Assembly: GCA_964371555.1 (NCBI GenBank) | Contig: CAYJMQ010000063.1 | Coordinates: 1-9,573, forward strand | Source of the DNA: CAYJMQ01 sp964371555 | GTDB lineage: Bacteria; Bdellovibrionota; JACOXK01; 2-02-FULL-40-11 | Length of the DNA stretch: 9,573 nt | Direction of reading: 5' to 3' | Part shown: one piece after another, positions 1-6,143 of the stretch | Numbering within the stretch: position 1 is the stretch's first letter | How the letters are laid out: the number at the start of each line of letters is the position of its first letter | Translations under genes and position numbers: made by a program | The notes under the pieces: generated by a model | What the model saw: the letters and a program-made list of their open reading frames with translations, nothing else | Databases searched by the model: none | What the model was told of the DNA's origin: nothing

Positions 1-27
1 TATTAGCTTTTCTTCGAAAAGCTAATA
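1..27 (-). terminator. Perfect AT-rich inverted repeat just 3' of tRNA-Ser; possible terminator
   Basis: Two exactly complementary 11-nt arms (1-11 and 17-27) flank a 5-nt CTTCG spacer. The element abuts the discriminator base of the minus-strand tRNA-Ser, so it would fold at the 3' end of the serS/tRNA-Ser transcript. That is where a terminator or a 3'-processing hairpin is expected. The stem is AT-rich, and any U-tract for the minus strand would lie before position 1, outside the window, so terminator function cannot be confirmed. The perfect symmetry means it could serve either strand. Confidence 0.4.
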
Positions 28-114
28 CGGAGGGGGAGGGATTTGAACCCCCGAGGCCCTTGCGGGCCTAACGGTTTTCAAGACCGCCGCATTCGGCCGC
101 TCTGCCACCCCTCC
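28..114 (-). tRNA. tRNA-Ser (anticodon UGA)
   Basis: The minus strand folds into a complete class II tRNA of 87 nt. The acceptor stem pairs GGAGGGG (114-108) with CCCCTCC (35-29), and the discriminator is G at 28, as expected for serine. A 3-bp D stem (GCA/TGC) is followed by the anticodon loop CTTGAAA with anticodon TGA at 80-78. A long variable arm (GGCCC-GCAA-GGGCC) and a T arm with TTCAAAT loop complete it. The long variable arm plus the UGA anticodon identify a serine tRNA reading UCA and related UCN codons. CCA is not encoded, since 27-25 reads TAT on this strand. The 5' 37 nt overlap the 3' end of serS on the same strand, so the tRNA is probably cut out of the serS transcript. No separate promoter is evident. 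Confidence 0.97.
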
Positions 115-1424
115 TCGACTGGAATTACATCTGTCCCCAAATAGGGGACGAGGGCTTTTGGTACGCTGATTGAGCCATCTTCTCTCTGAAAATTTTCTAA
201 AATGGCGATGACGGTTCGTCCAACCGCAAGAGCCGAGCCATTGAGCGTGTGTGGGAAGCGGGGTTTGGCCCCCTTTTCCGGGCGATAACGCAAATTCATT
301 CTTCTGGCCTGAAAATCGCCGCAATTGGAGCAAGAGGAAATTTCCCGGTAGCGATTTTGATTCGGCAGCCAAACCTCAAGATCGTATGTCTTTGTCGACG
401 CAAAACCGACATCTGCCGAGCAAAGCGTAACCACACGATAGGGGAGCTCCAGGCGCTTTAGAATCTTTTCAGCATCTGCCGTTAAGGTTTCCAGCTCTTC
501 ATTCGATTTTTCCGGTTCAACAATTTTTACAATTTCGACTTTATTAAACTGATGCTGACGAATCAGCCCTTTAATGTCTTTTCCATAAGAACCCGCCTCT
601 TTTCGAAAACAGGGGGTATAGGCTGTGAAATAAAGGGGGAGCTCTTCTTTTTCAAGAATTTCCTCCCGATAAATGTTGGTGAGGGGGACTTCTGCTGTTG
701 GGATCAAATAAAAGACGCCCCCTTCAGTCCGCCCGTCAGTCCGCCCTTCAGTCCGCCCGTCAGTCCGGAAGAGATCGCCTTCAAACTTAGGCAGCTGTCC
801 TGTCCCCTGCATCGCCAAAGGATTGACAAGAAAGGGGGGGAGGATCTCCTGATATTTCCCCTCTTTCGTATTCAGGTCGAGCATGAAATTAATGAGAGCC
901 CGCTCAAGCCGCGCGCCCAAATTCTTATAAATCGTAAAACGGGAACCCGCGATTTTCACGGCTCTCTCCACATCGATGATTCCCAATTTTTCTCCAAGGG
1001 TGAGATGGTCTTTGGCCGGAAAATTGAATTTAGGGATCGTTCCCCACCTTCTGATCTCCCGGTTGTCTTCTTCCCCTTTCCCTTGAGGGACAGTGGGATC
1101 GAGGAGATTGGGAATCAAAAGAAGATGGGCATTCATCGCCTGTTCTATCTCCGACTGTCTGGAAGAAAGTTTTTTGATTCGTTCTGAAACCTTCTTCATT
1201 TCTGTCATCTTATAGGATGCGTCTTTTTTTTCTTTTTTCATCACCGCGATCTCTTTGGAAACTTTATTTTGGGTTGATTGGAGATCTTGCGCTTCCTGGG
1301 TGATTTTTTTCCTTTGCTGGTTAAGGTCGAGAATTTTATCGATATCTTCCGTGGAAAAACCGCGGCTTTTTACATTTTTTTTGACCGATTCAGGCTGATC
1401 AGAGATGAATTTTAAGTCAAGCAT
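78..1424 (-). CDS. serS: Seryl-tRNA synthetase (SerRS)
   Basis: SerRS charges tRNA-Ser with serine in the cytoplasm through a seryl-adenylate. The 448-residue product starts MLDLKFI, typical of bacterial SerRS. Residues 30-100 form the antiparallel coiled-coil arm that reads the tRNA long variable arm. The class II core follows: TAEVPLTN (243-250), motif 2 with FRKEAGSYGKD (273-283) leading into RQHQFNKVE, SSCSNCGDFQARR (363-375), and motif 3 with NGSALAVGR (395-403). Family members are usually about 420-430 residues. The excess comes from a repetitive insert at about 221-235 (TDGRTEG units) and a C-terminal tail. Residues after about 436 are read from the tRNA-Ser gene, and the TGA stop at 80-78 is the tRNA anticodon. 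No earlier in-frame stop exists, so the overlap cannot be avoided. There is no clear Shine-Dalgarno before the ATG at 1424. The gene follows the TPR gene by 44 bases. Confidence 0.97.
   Translation of the reverse strand: MLDLKFISDQPESVKKNVKSRGFSTEDIDKILDLNQQRKKITQEAQDLQSTQNKVSKEIAVMKKEKKDASYKMTEMKKVSERIKKLSSRQSEIEQAMNAHLLLIPNLLDPTVPQGKGEEDNREIRRWGTIPKFNFPAKDHLTLGEKLGIIDVERAVKIAGSRFTIYKNLGARLERALINFMLDLNTKEGKYQEILPPFLVNPLAMQGTGQLPKFEGDLFRTDGRTEGRTDGRTEGGVFYLIPTAEVPLTNIYREEILEKEELPLYFTAYTPCFRKEAGSYGKDIKGLIRQHQFNKVEIVKIVEPEKSNEELETLTADAEKILKRLELPYRVVTLCSADVGFASTKTYDLEVWLPNQNRYREISSCSNCGDFQARRMNLRYRPEKGAKPRFPHTLNGSALAVGRTVIAILENFQREDGSISVPKALVPYLGTDVIPVEEGWQSGRMRRS
724..767 (-). repeat. In-frame 12-nt minisatellite inside serS
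   Basis: On the plus strand the unit TCAGTCCGCCC followed by G or T occurs three full times (724-735, 736-747, 748-759), and a further 8 bases (760-767) continue it, giving about 3.7 copies. Copies differ only in the last base, which alternates G/T/G. Translated on the minus strand it gives alternating GRTD and GRTE tetrapeptides just before the conserved LIPTAEVPLTN segment. The 12-nt period means gain or loss of units would keep the frame. Confidence 0.9.
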
Positions 1425-1433
1425 GATCGGCTG

Positions 1434-1461
1434 ACCGTAGCATGTAGTCCAAAAATGTCAA
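1434..1461 (-). promoter_or_regulatory. Weak candidate sigma-70 promoter for serS
   Basis: The minus strand carries a perfect TTGACA at 1461-1456. Sixteen bases later, TACGGT (1439-1434) is a poor -10 box, matching TATAAT at only three positions. A start about seven bases further on would leave serS almost leaderless, which fits the lack of a Shine-Dalgarno. The -35 box is good and the -10 box is not, so this may be chance, with serS simply co-transcribed with the TPR gene. Confidence 0.22.
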
Positions 1462-1468
1462 CGAAAGG

Positions 1469-4102
1469 CTATTTTTTAAGCCGCTCAATCTCTTTTCTCA
1501 CCTGCTCGATATTGGCGGCATCGGGACTGACACGCATATAGTTTTCAAAAGCCTCAATGGCATCGCTTCTTCGTTCCAGATGTTTAAAAATAATGCCCAA
1601 CTGAAAATAAGGCTCCCCCAAGTCCGGGTCTTTTTCAATCGCTGTTCTAAAAAATTCGATGGCCGTCTCAAATCTTCCAAACTCAAGGTGGATGTTTCCG
1701 AGTTTCAAATAGGCTTCTGTATGGGATGGATCGAGGCGAATGTAGTTTTGATAATATTTTTGAGCCTCTTCAAATCTTCGCTGTGAGGCAAGGAGATTTG
1801 CAAGGGCAAGGTACGGCTCCTTCATTTGAGGGCTGATCTGAATCTCTTTCATGTATTCTCTTTCAGCATCTGAAGTCTCCCCCAGAAGGAGTGATGTTTG
1901 CGCCACATAGTAATGGGATAGGGGATAGTTGTAATTTACCTGAACTGTTTTTTTAAAGTGGCTCAAGGCTTTATCAAGATCCCCTGTTTGAAAATAAAGA
2001 TGCGCCTGTTCAAAATACCATTTCGCGTCCGAGGGATCGATTGTAATCAGTTTTTGATAGGTCTGAATCGCTTTTTCATATTCGTCTTGAGCCGCGTATG
2101 TTTCGGCCAGCGCTTCGTATGCCTCTATATTTTTTTCATCCAGATGAATTGCCTTGAGAAATGTTTCTTTGGCAAATGAATAATTTTCGGAAAAATAATA
2201 AATCTTTCCAAGACCGACTAAATACTGGGGATTCAGGGGATAGGCTTTAGAGAGCTTTTTTAAATGTTCAACGGCCTGCGATTTTAACCCTTGTTCAAAA
2301 TAAAGAATCGCCACCTGTGTCTGTATTTTTGTCTCATCGGGTTTATAGCGAATAGCCTGCAAGAATTTTTTTTCCGCTTTTTGATATTCTTTTTGCGCGA
2401 GATAGAGAGAGCCGAGTTCGTAATAATTTTCAAAATCTTCCCGATCGAGTTCTGATGCCCGCTGGTATTCGGAAATGGCCTTCGAAATCTCTCCCCTTTG
2501 ATGGTAATAATAGCCGAGAGCGGCATGGATTTTTGCCGAACGGGGTTCAATCGATTTCGCTTTTTCAATATATTTTAATGCATTGTCAAATTCGAAATAA
2601 TGGATGTGTATCTTTGCGGCGGCAAGATAGCTGTCGAGATATGTTCCGCTCAGTCTTAATGCCTTCTGATAGTACTCGAGTCCCTGTCTCCATTTTTTCT
2701 GTCTTTCAGAAACCTGCCCCAGTTGGTAATAGGCAAGGTGATTTTTGGGATCGATCTGCAGCGCCGCTTTGTATTGCGCGATTGCATCCTGAATTTCCCC
2801 TTCTTCCAGATATCGGTTGCCGATATTTACGAAATGAAGAGATTCTTCTTTAATCGGCAGAGCCTCTCCCTGTGGCAAAGAAACGGAAGCCCCCCCCAGT
2901 TTCTCAAAGCTTTGTCGATAGAGATCATTGGCGTCTAATCTCAACGCTTCTTTGTATGACCTCAATGCAAAGTCGAGCTGTTTTTGTTCTTCAAAAATAA
3001 GTCCCAGATGATAATGAGCCCTGGCCAAATCTTTTGGAAATACCAAAGAAGGAAACTGAGTGACAATTTTTAAATTCCCCTGCGCTTTCTTTAAATTATT
3101 AAAGGTCTGGATATCGATAAGACTCGCTTCCAGCCGGCTCAAGGCGTGCTCTGGATTCAGATGGAGAAGTGTCCAGAACGTTTCATAAGCCTTTTCGGGA
3201 TCGTTTTTTTTCTGATACGCCACCGCCAGCCAAAAATAGCTTCTAAGATGCGCGGGATCGAACTCTATCGCTTTCTCAAGCGAAGAAATTGCCGCGTCAT
3301 AAGATTTTTGAGTTATCAGGATTTCTCCCTCAATCTGGTACGAATCTGCCTGAAAACTGTTTTTTTTGATCGCTGTTTTGATCAGCCGGAGCGCTTTCAA
3401 GGGCTCTTTTTTCCTCAAATACCATAACGCTTCCGCCTGCTGTGACTGGATAGAAGATGATTCCGTGCGCGCCTCGCTCCCCTTTGCCCGATCGATCAGT
3501 TTCCAAATTTCATTCAGTGTGGCGGCATCCTTTTTTGTAAGCTCCCAGAGAAAGAGGTAACTTTTTGAAAGAAGGGAAAGGGCCGATGGATCTTTGGGGG
3601 AAAATTTAAGAGAAGCCTCAAGCATTTCAATACAGTTGCGATAGTCTTTAAGCGTATCTTTATAATAGAGAGCCAATGCCTTTTCATAAAATGACTTCGC
3701 TCGGATCGGATCTGGTTCGGTTGCTTCTTCTTCAGATCCCCGGGGGGGGAGCTGAATGGTCAGAAATTCTTTTGATTCAACAGGGGGGCCTTTTTTGGGA
3801 ATAATCAATACAACCATTGTCATGAAAAGGAAGAGAATGATAAAGGAATAGAGCCATCTTTTTTTTCTTTTAAAAAAAGAGGCCGGCTTTCCCTCTTCAT
3901 CTCTTCTTTTGGTTTCTTTGGTGATTTCTTCGGCCTTTATTTCTTTGGTTTGAGGGGTTTTAGAAAAGAGATCAAGCTGTTCGGTAAGGGGCGATTTTAT
4001 CGGTTTGACAGCCTTGCGCTTTGTTTTTGCGATGTCCGTTTCTGTCTTTTCTTCTTCTTCCTTTAAAACTTCTGTTTTCGTGGGATCTTTTTCATCTTTC
4101 AT
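1469..4102 (-). CDS. Large TPR-repeat protein, single N-terminal membrane anchor
   Basis: This is a tetratricopeptide-repeat scaffold of about 877 residues counted from the ATG at 4102. An in-frame TTG at 4132 would add ten residues; neither start has a strong Shine-Dalgarno. Residues 1-75 are charged, low-complexity and probably disordered, and contain QLDLF (42-46). A basic patch, KRKKRW, precedes one hydrophobic helix (about 83-101), predicting cytoplasmic N-terminus and periplasmic C-terminus. From about 133 to the end the protein is helical repeats. Irregular TPRs are followed by some 13 contiguous 34-residue units (about 423-863) with typical residues such as LG-Y, A and the closing DP, as in AIEFDPAH, ALQIDPKN and YIRLDPSH. 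TPR arrays bind peptides or assemble complexes; the partner cannot be told from sequence. No enzymatic domain is seen. It precedes serS on the same strand, but that does not define its role. Confidence 0.85.
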   Translation of the reverse strand: MKDEKDPTKTEVLKEEEEKTETDIAKTKRKAVKPIKSPLTEQLDLFSKTPQTKEIKAEEITKETKRRDEEGKPASFFKRKKRWLYSFIILFLFMTMVVLIIPKKGPPVESKEFLTIQLPPRGSEEEATEPDPIRAKSFYEKALALYYKDTLKDYRNCIEMLEASLKFSPKDPSALSLLSKSYLFLWELTKKDAATLNEIWKLIDRAKGSEARTESSSIQSQQAEALWYLRKKEPLKALRLIKTAIKKNSFQADSYQIEGEILITQKSYDAAISSLEKAIEFDPAHLRSYFWLAVAYQKKNDPEKAYETFWTLLHLNPEHALSRLEASLIDIQTFNNLKKAQGNLKIVTQFPSLVFPKDLARAHYHLGLIFEEQKQLDFALRSYKEALRLDANDLYRQSFEKLGGASVSLPQGEALPIKEESLHFVNIGNRYLEEGEIQDAIAQYKAALQIDPKNHLAYYQLGQVSERQKKWRQGLEYYQKALRLSGTYLDSYLAAAKIHIHYFEFDNALKYIEKAKSIEPRSAKIHAALGYYYHQRGEISKAISEYQRASELDREDFENYYELGSLYLAQKEYQKAEKKFLQAIRYKPDETKIQTQVAILYFEQGLKSQAVEHLKKLSKAYPLNPQYLVGLGKIYYFSENYSFAKETFLKAIHLDEKNIEAYEALAETYAAQDEYEKAIQTYQKLITIDPSDAKWYFEQAHLYFQTGDLDKALSHFKKTVQVNYNYPLSHYYVAQTSLLLGETSDAEREYMKEIQISPQMKEPYLALANLLASQRRFEEAQKYYQNYIRLDPSHTEAYLKLGNIHLEFGRFETAIEFFRTAIEKDPDLGEPYFQLGIIFKHLERRSDAIEAFENYMRVSPDAANIEQVRKEIERLKK

Positions 4103-4173
4103 GCCGAATAGAGTAGCATGTCGCAAGCTCAAGCGGCAAGTCCATTTCCTTGCTGGATGTGAGACAAAGCCGC

Positions 4174-4196
4174 CTTTATTTGCAAAGTAAATAAAG
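4174..4196. repeat. 8-bp inverted repeat upstream of the TPR gene
   Basis: CTTTATTT (4174-4181) and AAATAAAG (4189-4196) are exact complements around a 7-nt spacer. The hairpin would lie in the 5' leader of the TPR transcript, about 70-95 bases before its ATG. It has no adjoining T-run on either strand, so a terminator is unlikely. It could be an operator or a leader hairpin, or chance in AT-rich DNA. Confidence 0.3.
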
Positions 4197-4206
4197 ACGC
4201 CGCTTG

Positions 4207-4219
4207 TGTAATTTTTACA
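4207..4219. promoter_or_regulatory. Palindrome TGTAA-TTT-TTACA, possible operator
   Basis: A perfect 5-bp inverted repeat with 3-nt spacer lies between the divergent TPR gene and the sigma-54 promoter. Its size and symmetry resemble a dimeric repressor site. No regulator is encoded nearby, and short AT-rich palindromes arise easily by chance. Confidence 0.25.
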
Positions 4220-4241
4220 TTCTCCTTTTTACAAATTAGAC

Positions 4242-4262
4242 AGTTTTTTCTTCAAAAAAACT
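4242..4262. repeat. AG(T6)/(A6)CT inverted repeat upstream of the sigma-54 promoter
   Basis: Arms of 8 nt (4242-4249 and 4255-4262) are perfect complements around CTTCA, centred about 34 bases upstream of the sigma-54 element. The phased T and A tracts could bend DNA, which would suit an enhancer-dependent promoter. A role as an AT-rich terminator or pure chance is equally possible. Confidence 0.3.
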
Positions 4263-4285
4263 CTCAATCGAAGCTAAAAATCTTC

Positions 4286-4301
4286 TGGCATATATATTGC
4301 T
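4286..4301 (+). promoter_or_regulatory. Sigma-54 (RpoN) -24/-12 promoter
   Basis: The element reads TGGCATATATATTGCT. It matches the consensus TGGCAC-N5-TTGCW at every defined position except the C after TGGCA, and the invariant GG and GC doublets have the required 10-bp spacing (GG 4287-4288, GC 4299-4300). Transcription would start near 4312 on the plus strand, towards the structured RNA and selB. Sigma-54 promoters need an AAA+ activator. I see no recognised NtrC-type enhancer motif upstream, though several short palindromes lie at 4174-4262. Confidence 0.65.
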
Positions 4302-4311
4302 TGATATTTAA

Positions 4312-4531
4312 GGCAATGGATTTTCAAAAAGTTTTTATGAAAAAATTTTCGTTGGTTGTTAAAAATATGTGGAGGTGTTCTTTGATAAAGAAAGCTGGAT
4401 CGATACGATACTAATGATGTGTTGTGGGTGGAAATGAACCCACACCTCAAAACGGCAGCTCAAACCAAAAGAGTTGTCGGTATTCTCCCTTGAAGAAAGA
4501 GCTGCCACTTGTCTCGCAAGTGGCAGCTTTT
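4312..4531 (+). ncRNA. Putative sigma-54-driven structured RNA or selB leader, about 220 nt
   Basis: The stretch is bounded by a sigma-54 promoter and a strong intrinsic terminator and holds no convincing gene. Possible helices read from the sequence are 4372-4378 with 4442-4448 (7 bp); 4378-4383 with 4387-4392 (6 bp, GAT loop); 4424-4429 with 4438-4443 (6 bp, competing with the first); and 4453-4461 with 4471-4479 (9 bp including two G-U, loop AAACCAAAA). The last is followed by the terminator. GGCAGCTC (4454-4461) can also pair perfectly with GAGCTGCC (4499-4506), which would dismantle the terminator. This allows either a free small RNA or an attenuated leader for selB, 140 bases downstream. 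Four TGGA motifs, one in a hairpin loop, faintly recall CsrA-binding RNAs. I recognise no named RNA family and no riboswitch core. Confidence 0.42.
4498..4531 (+). terminator. Rho-independent terminator
   Basis: A perfect 12-bp stem (4500-4511 with 4517-4528) encloses the 5-nt loop TCTCG. It extends by a G-U and an A-T pair, and the 3' arm runs into TTTT then GTCT. The stem is GC-rich at its centre and far stronger than the AT-rich surroundings. It ends a plus-strand transcript before selB. On the minus strand the hairpin is followed by an interrupted T-rich stretch, so weak bidirectional action is possible. Confidence 0.8.
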
Positions 4532-4670
4532 GTCTAACACAACTGTTGAATATTAAAGAAAGATTAAAACAGCGCCAAAAAATCATTCCCAAAAAATTTT
4601 ATTCTCAATATTCCGTAATGAATACTTCCTTATGTTGTATAAGTGACTAAACTCTGCTAAATCGCTCTCC

Positions 4671-6143
4671 ATGAAATCTTTTATCGTCGGTACCGCAGGC
4701 CACATCGATCACGGAAAAACCGCGCTGACCAAAGCGCTTACGGGAATTGACACAGATCGTCTGCCGCAGGAAAAAGAGCGTGGCATAAGCATCGAATTGG
4801 GATTTGCTCCGCTTCGGTTTTCAGATGAGTTCGTCGTTGGAATTGTCGATGTCCCCGGCCATGAGCGGCTTGTGAAAACAATGGTCATGGGGGCAACACA
4901 GATTGATCTTGTCTTATTTGTGATTGCCGCCAATGAAGGGATGATGCCGCAAAGCCGTGAGCATCTTTCGATTTTAACGCTTCTCGGGATTAAAAAAGGG
5001 ATTGTGGTTTTGTCGAAAGCCGATCTTTTGTCGGAAGAAGAGCGTCTTTTCGCCTTGGATCGGATTCAGGAGGAACTGAGGGGGACATTTTTGGAAATCA
5101 GCTCTCCTGTTTTTGCTTCAGCAAAAACAGGAGAAGGCATCGAAGTATTGAAACGAAAAATCTTTGAACAGGCTGAATCGTTGGATATCGAAAATCGTGG
5201 CATGGGCCTACCTAGAGTTCTGATCGATCGCGTCTTTACGCTCCCCGGTCATGGAACGATTGTAACAGGCCCTCTTCTGTCAGGACGCTTGCGACTGGAA
5301 GATCAGCTCGAACTCTATCCGCTGGGAAAAGTGGTTCGTGTTCGTCAAATCCATGCTTACGGAAAGTCGTATTCAGAACTCAAAGCCCCTTCACGGGCCG
5401 CGCTCAATATAAAGGGAATTTCAAAAGTTGAGGTTCATCGGGGTGAAGTGTTAGCCTCAAAGGGGGGGCTCTTTGTGACGCGGAAGGCTTCTGCCAAGAT
5501 TCAGATGCTTGAGAAGCATCAACAAAAAATGGAGGGGCTTTTTTCTATTCATATCGGAACCAGTCGCGCGCAAGCAAGGGTTCGTCCTGTCGATCAGACT
5601 GGCCATAGCCTTCTCACATTTTCCAAACCCCTGGCTCTTCTCTCTGGCGATCGGTTCATTTTACGACGAGAAACCACAATAGGTGGAGGCGTCATAACAA
5701 ATCCGAATCCACTTGAGAAAGCGGCCCCAAAAAAGGAGAAGCCGCTTGTCGATACAAAGCCTCTTTTTGACGGGGCTCTTTACGCGGCCATTTTAAACTT
5801 TTTTCAGAGTCATTCAAATACATTAGAGGCATTTGAAATCACCGATCTCGTCAAAAAGTTTGGCTCTACAGAAAATGAGATCAATCCGGTTCTTAAGGCT
5901 CTTCAAAATAAGCAAGAAATCACAAGACTTCCCGGCGATTTCTATATTCCATCAGCCGGACTCGCATCATTAAAATTGAAACTGGCCGATTTTTTCCAGA
6001 CGCACTCCGAAATGCGGGTCATCGATCTCAAAAATATGTTCTCCATCTCACGAAAATTCGCAATCCCTTATCTCCAATTCTTTGATGAGCAGAAATGGAC
6101 GATTCGAAGAGGAGATGTAAGAGTGCCGTGGAAGATTATTTAA
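4671..6143 (+). CDS. selB: Selenocysteine-specific translation elongation factor SelB, compact form
   Basis: SelB is the GTPase that brings Sec-tRNA(Sec) to UGA codons marked by a SECIS hairpin. G motifs are clear: GTAGHIDHGKT (7-17), ERGISIELGF (36-45), DVPGH (60-64), SKAD (115-118), SAK (150-152). The ISIELGF switch and the absence of EF-Tu-type sequence point to SelB. Beta-barrel domains II and III follow (about 180-345), ending in ETTIGGGVI. The C-terminus (about 365-490) holds only about two winged helices. The last one, with SRKFAIPYLQF and RRGDVRV, matches the SECIS-binding WH4 of longer SelBs. At 490 residues it is well short of the usual 600 or more, so WH1 and WH2 seem to be missing. 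The ATG at 4671 gives the canonical N-terminus but has no evident Shine-Dalgarno. It is read toward nuoN, and the two stops touch. No other sel gene lies in the window. Confidence 0.93.
   Translation: MKSFIVGTAGHIDHGKTALTKALTGIDTDRLPQEKERGISIELGFAPLRFSDEFVVGIVDVPGHERLVKTMVMGATQIDLVLFVIAANEGMMPQSREHLSILTLLGIKKGIVVLSKADLLSEEERLFALDRIQEELRGTFLEISSPVFASAKTGEGIEVLKRKIFEQAESLDIENRGMGLPRVLIDRVFTLPGHGTIVTGPLLSGRLRLEDQLELYPLGKVVRVRQIHAYGKSYSELKAPSRAALNIKGISKVEVHRGEVLASKGGLFVTRKASAKIQMLEKHQQKMEGLFSIHIGTSRAQARVRPVDQTGHSLLTFSKPLALLSGDRFILRRETTIGGGVITNPNPLEKAAPKKEKPLVDTKPLFDGALYAAILNFFQSHSNTLEAFEITDLVKKFGSTENEINPVLKALQNKQEITRLPGDFYIPSAGLASLKLKLADFFQTHSEMRVIDLKNMFSISRKFAIPYLQFFDEQKWTIRRGDVRVPWKII

Noticed and set aside
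22..372. 116-codon minus-strand frame through the tRNA and the 3' end of serS
   Set aside because: It lies out of frame within serS, and its C-terminal part is a translation of the tRNA-Ser sequence, a common spurious call.
552..1187. 211-codon plus-strand frame antisense to serS
   Set aside because: It is the complement of the conserved SerRS core, contains the minisatellite read backwards, and has no recognisable domain or start signal.
4337..4414. 25-codon frame beginning ATG AAA AAA after the sigma-54 promoter
   Set aside because: No Shine-Dalgarno precedes the ATG, and the composition simply reflects an A/T-rich leader. Not reported as a gene.
4312..4531. selC (tRNA-Sec) or another tRNA in the intergenic region before selB
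   Set aside because: No 8-bp-type acceptor stem, T loop or UCA anticodon arm can be built. The hairpins present do not form a cloverleaf.
4359..4592. 77-codon minus-strand frame across the intergenic RNA
   Set aside because: It runs through the terminator hairpin and has no recognisable features or start signal.
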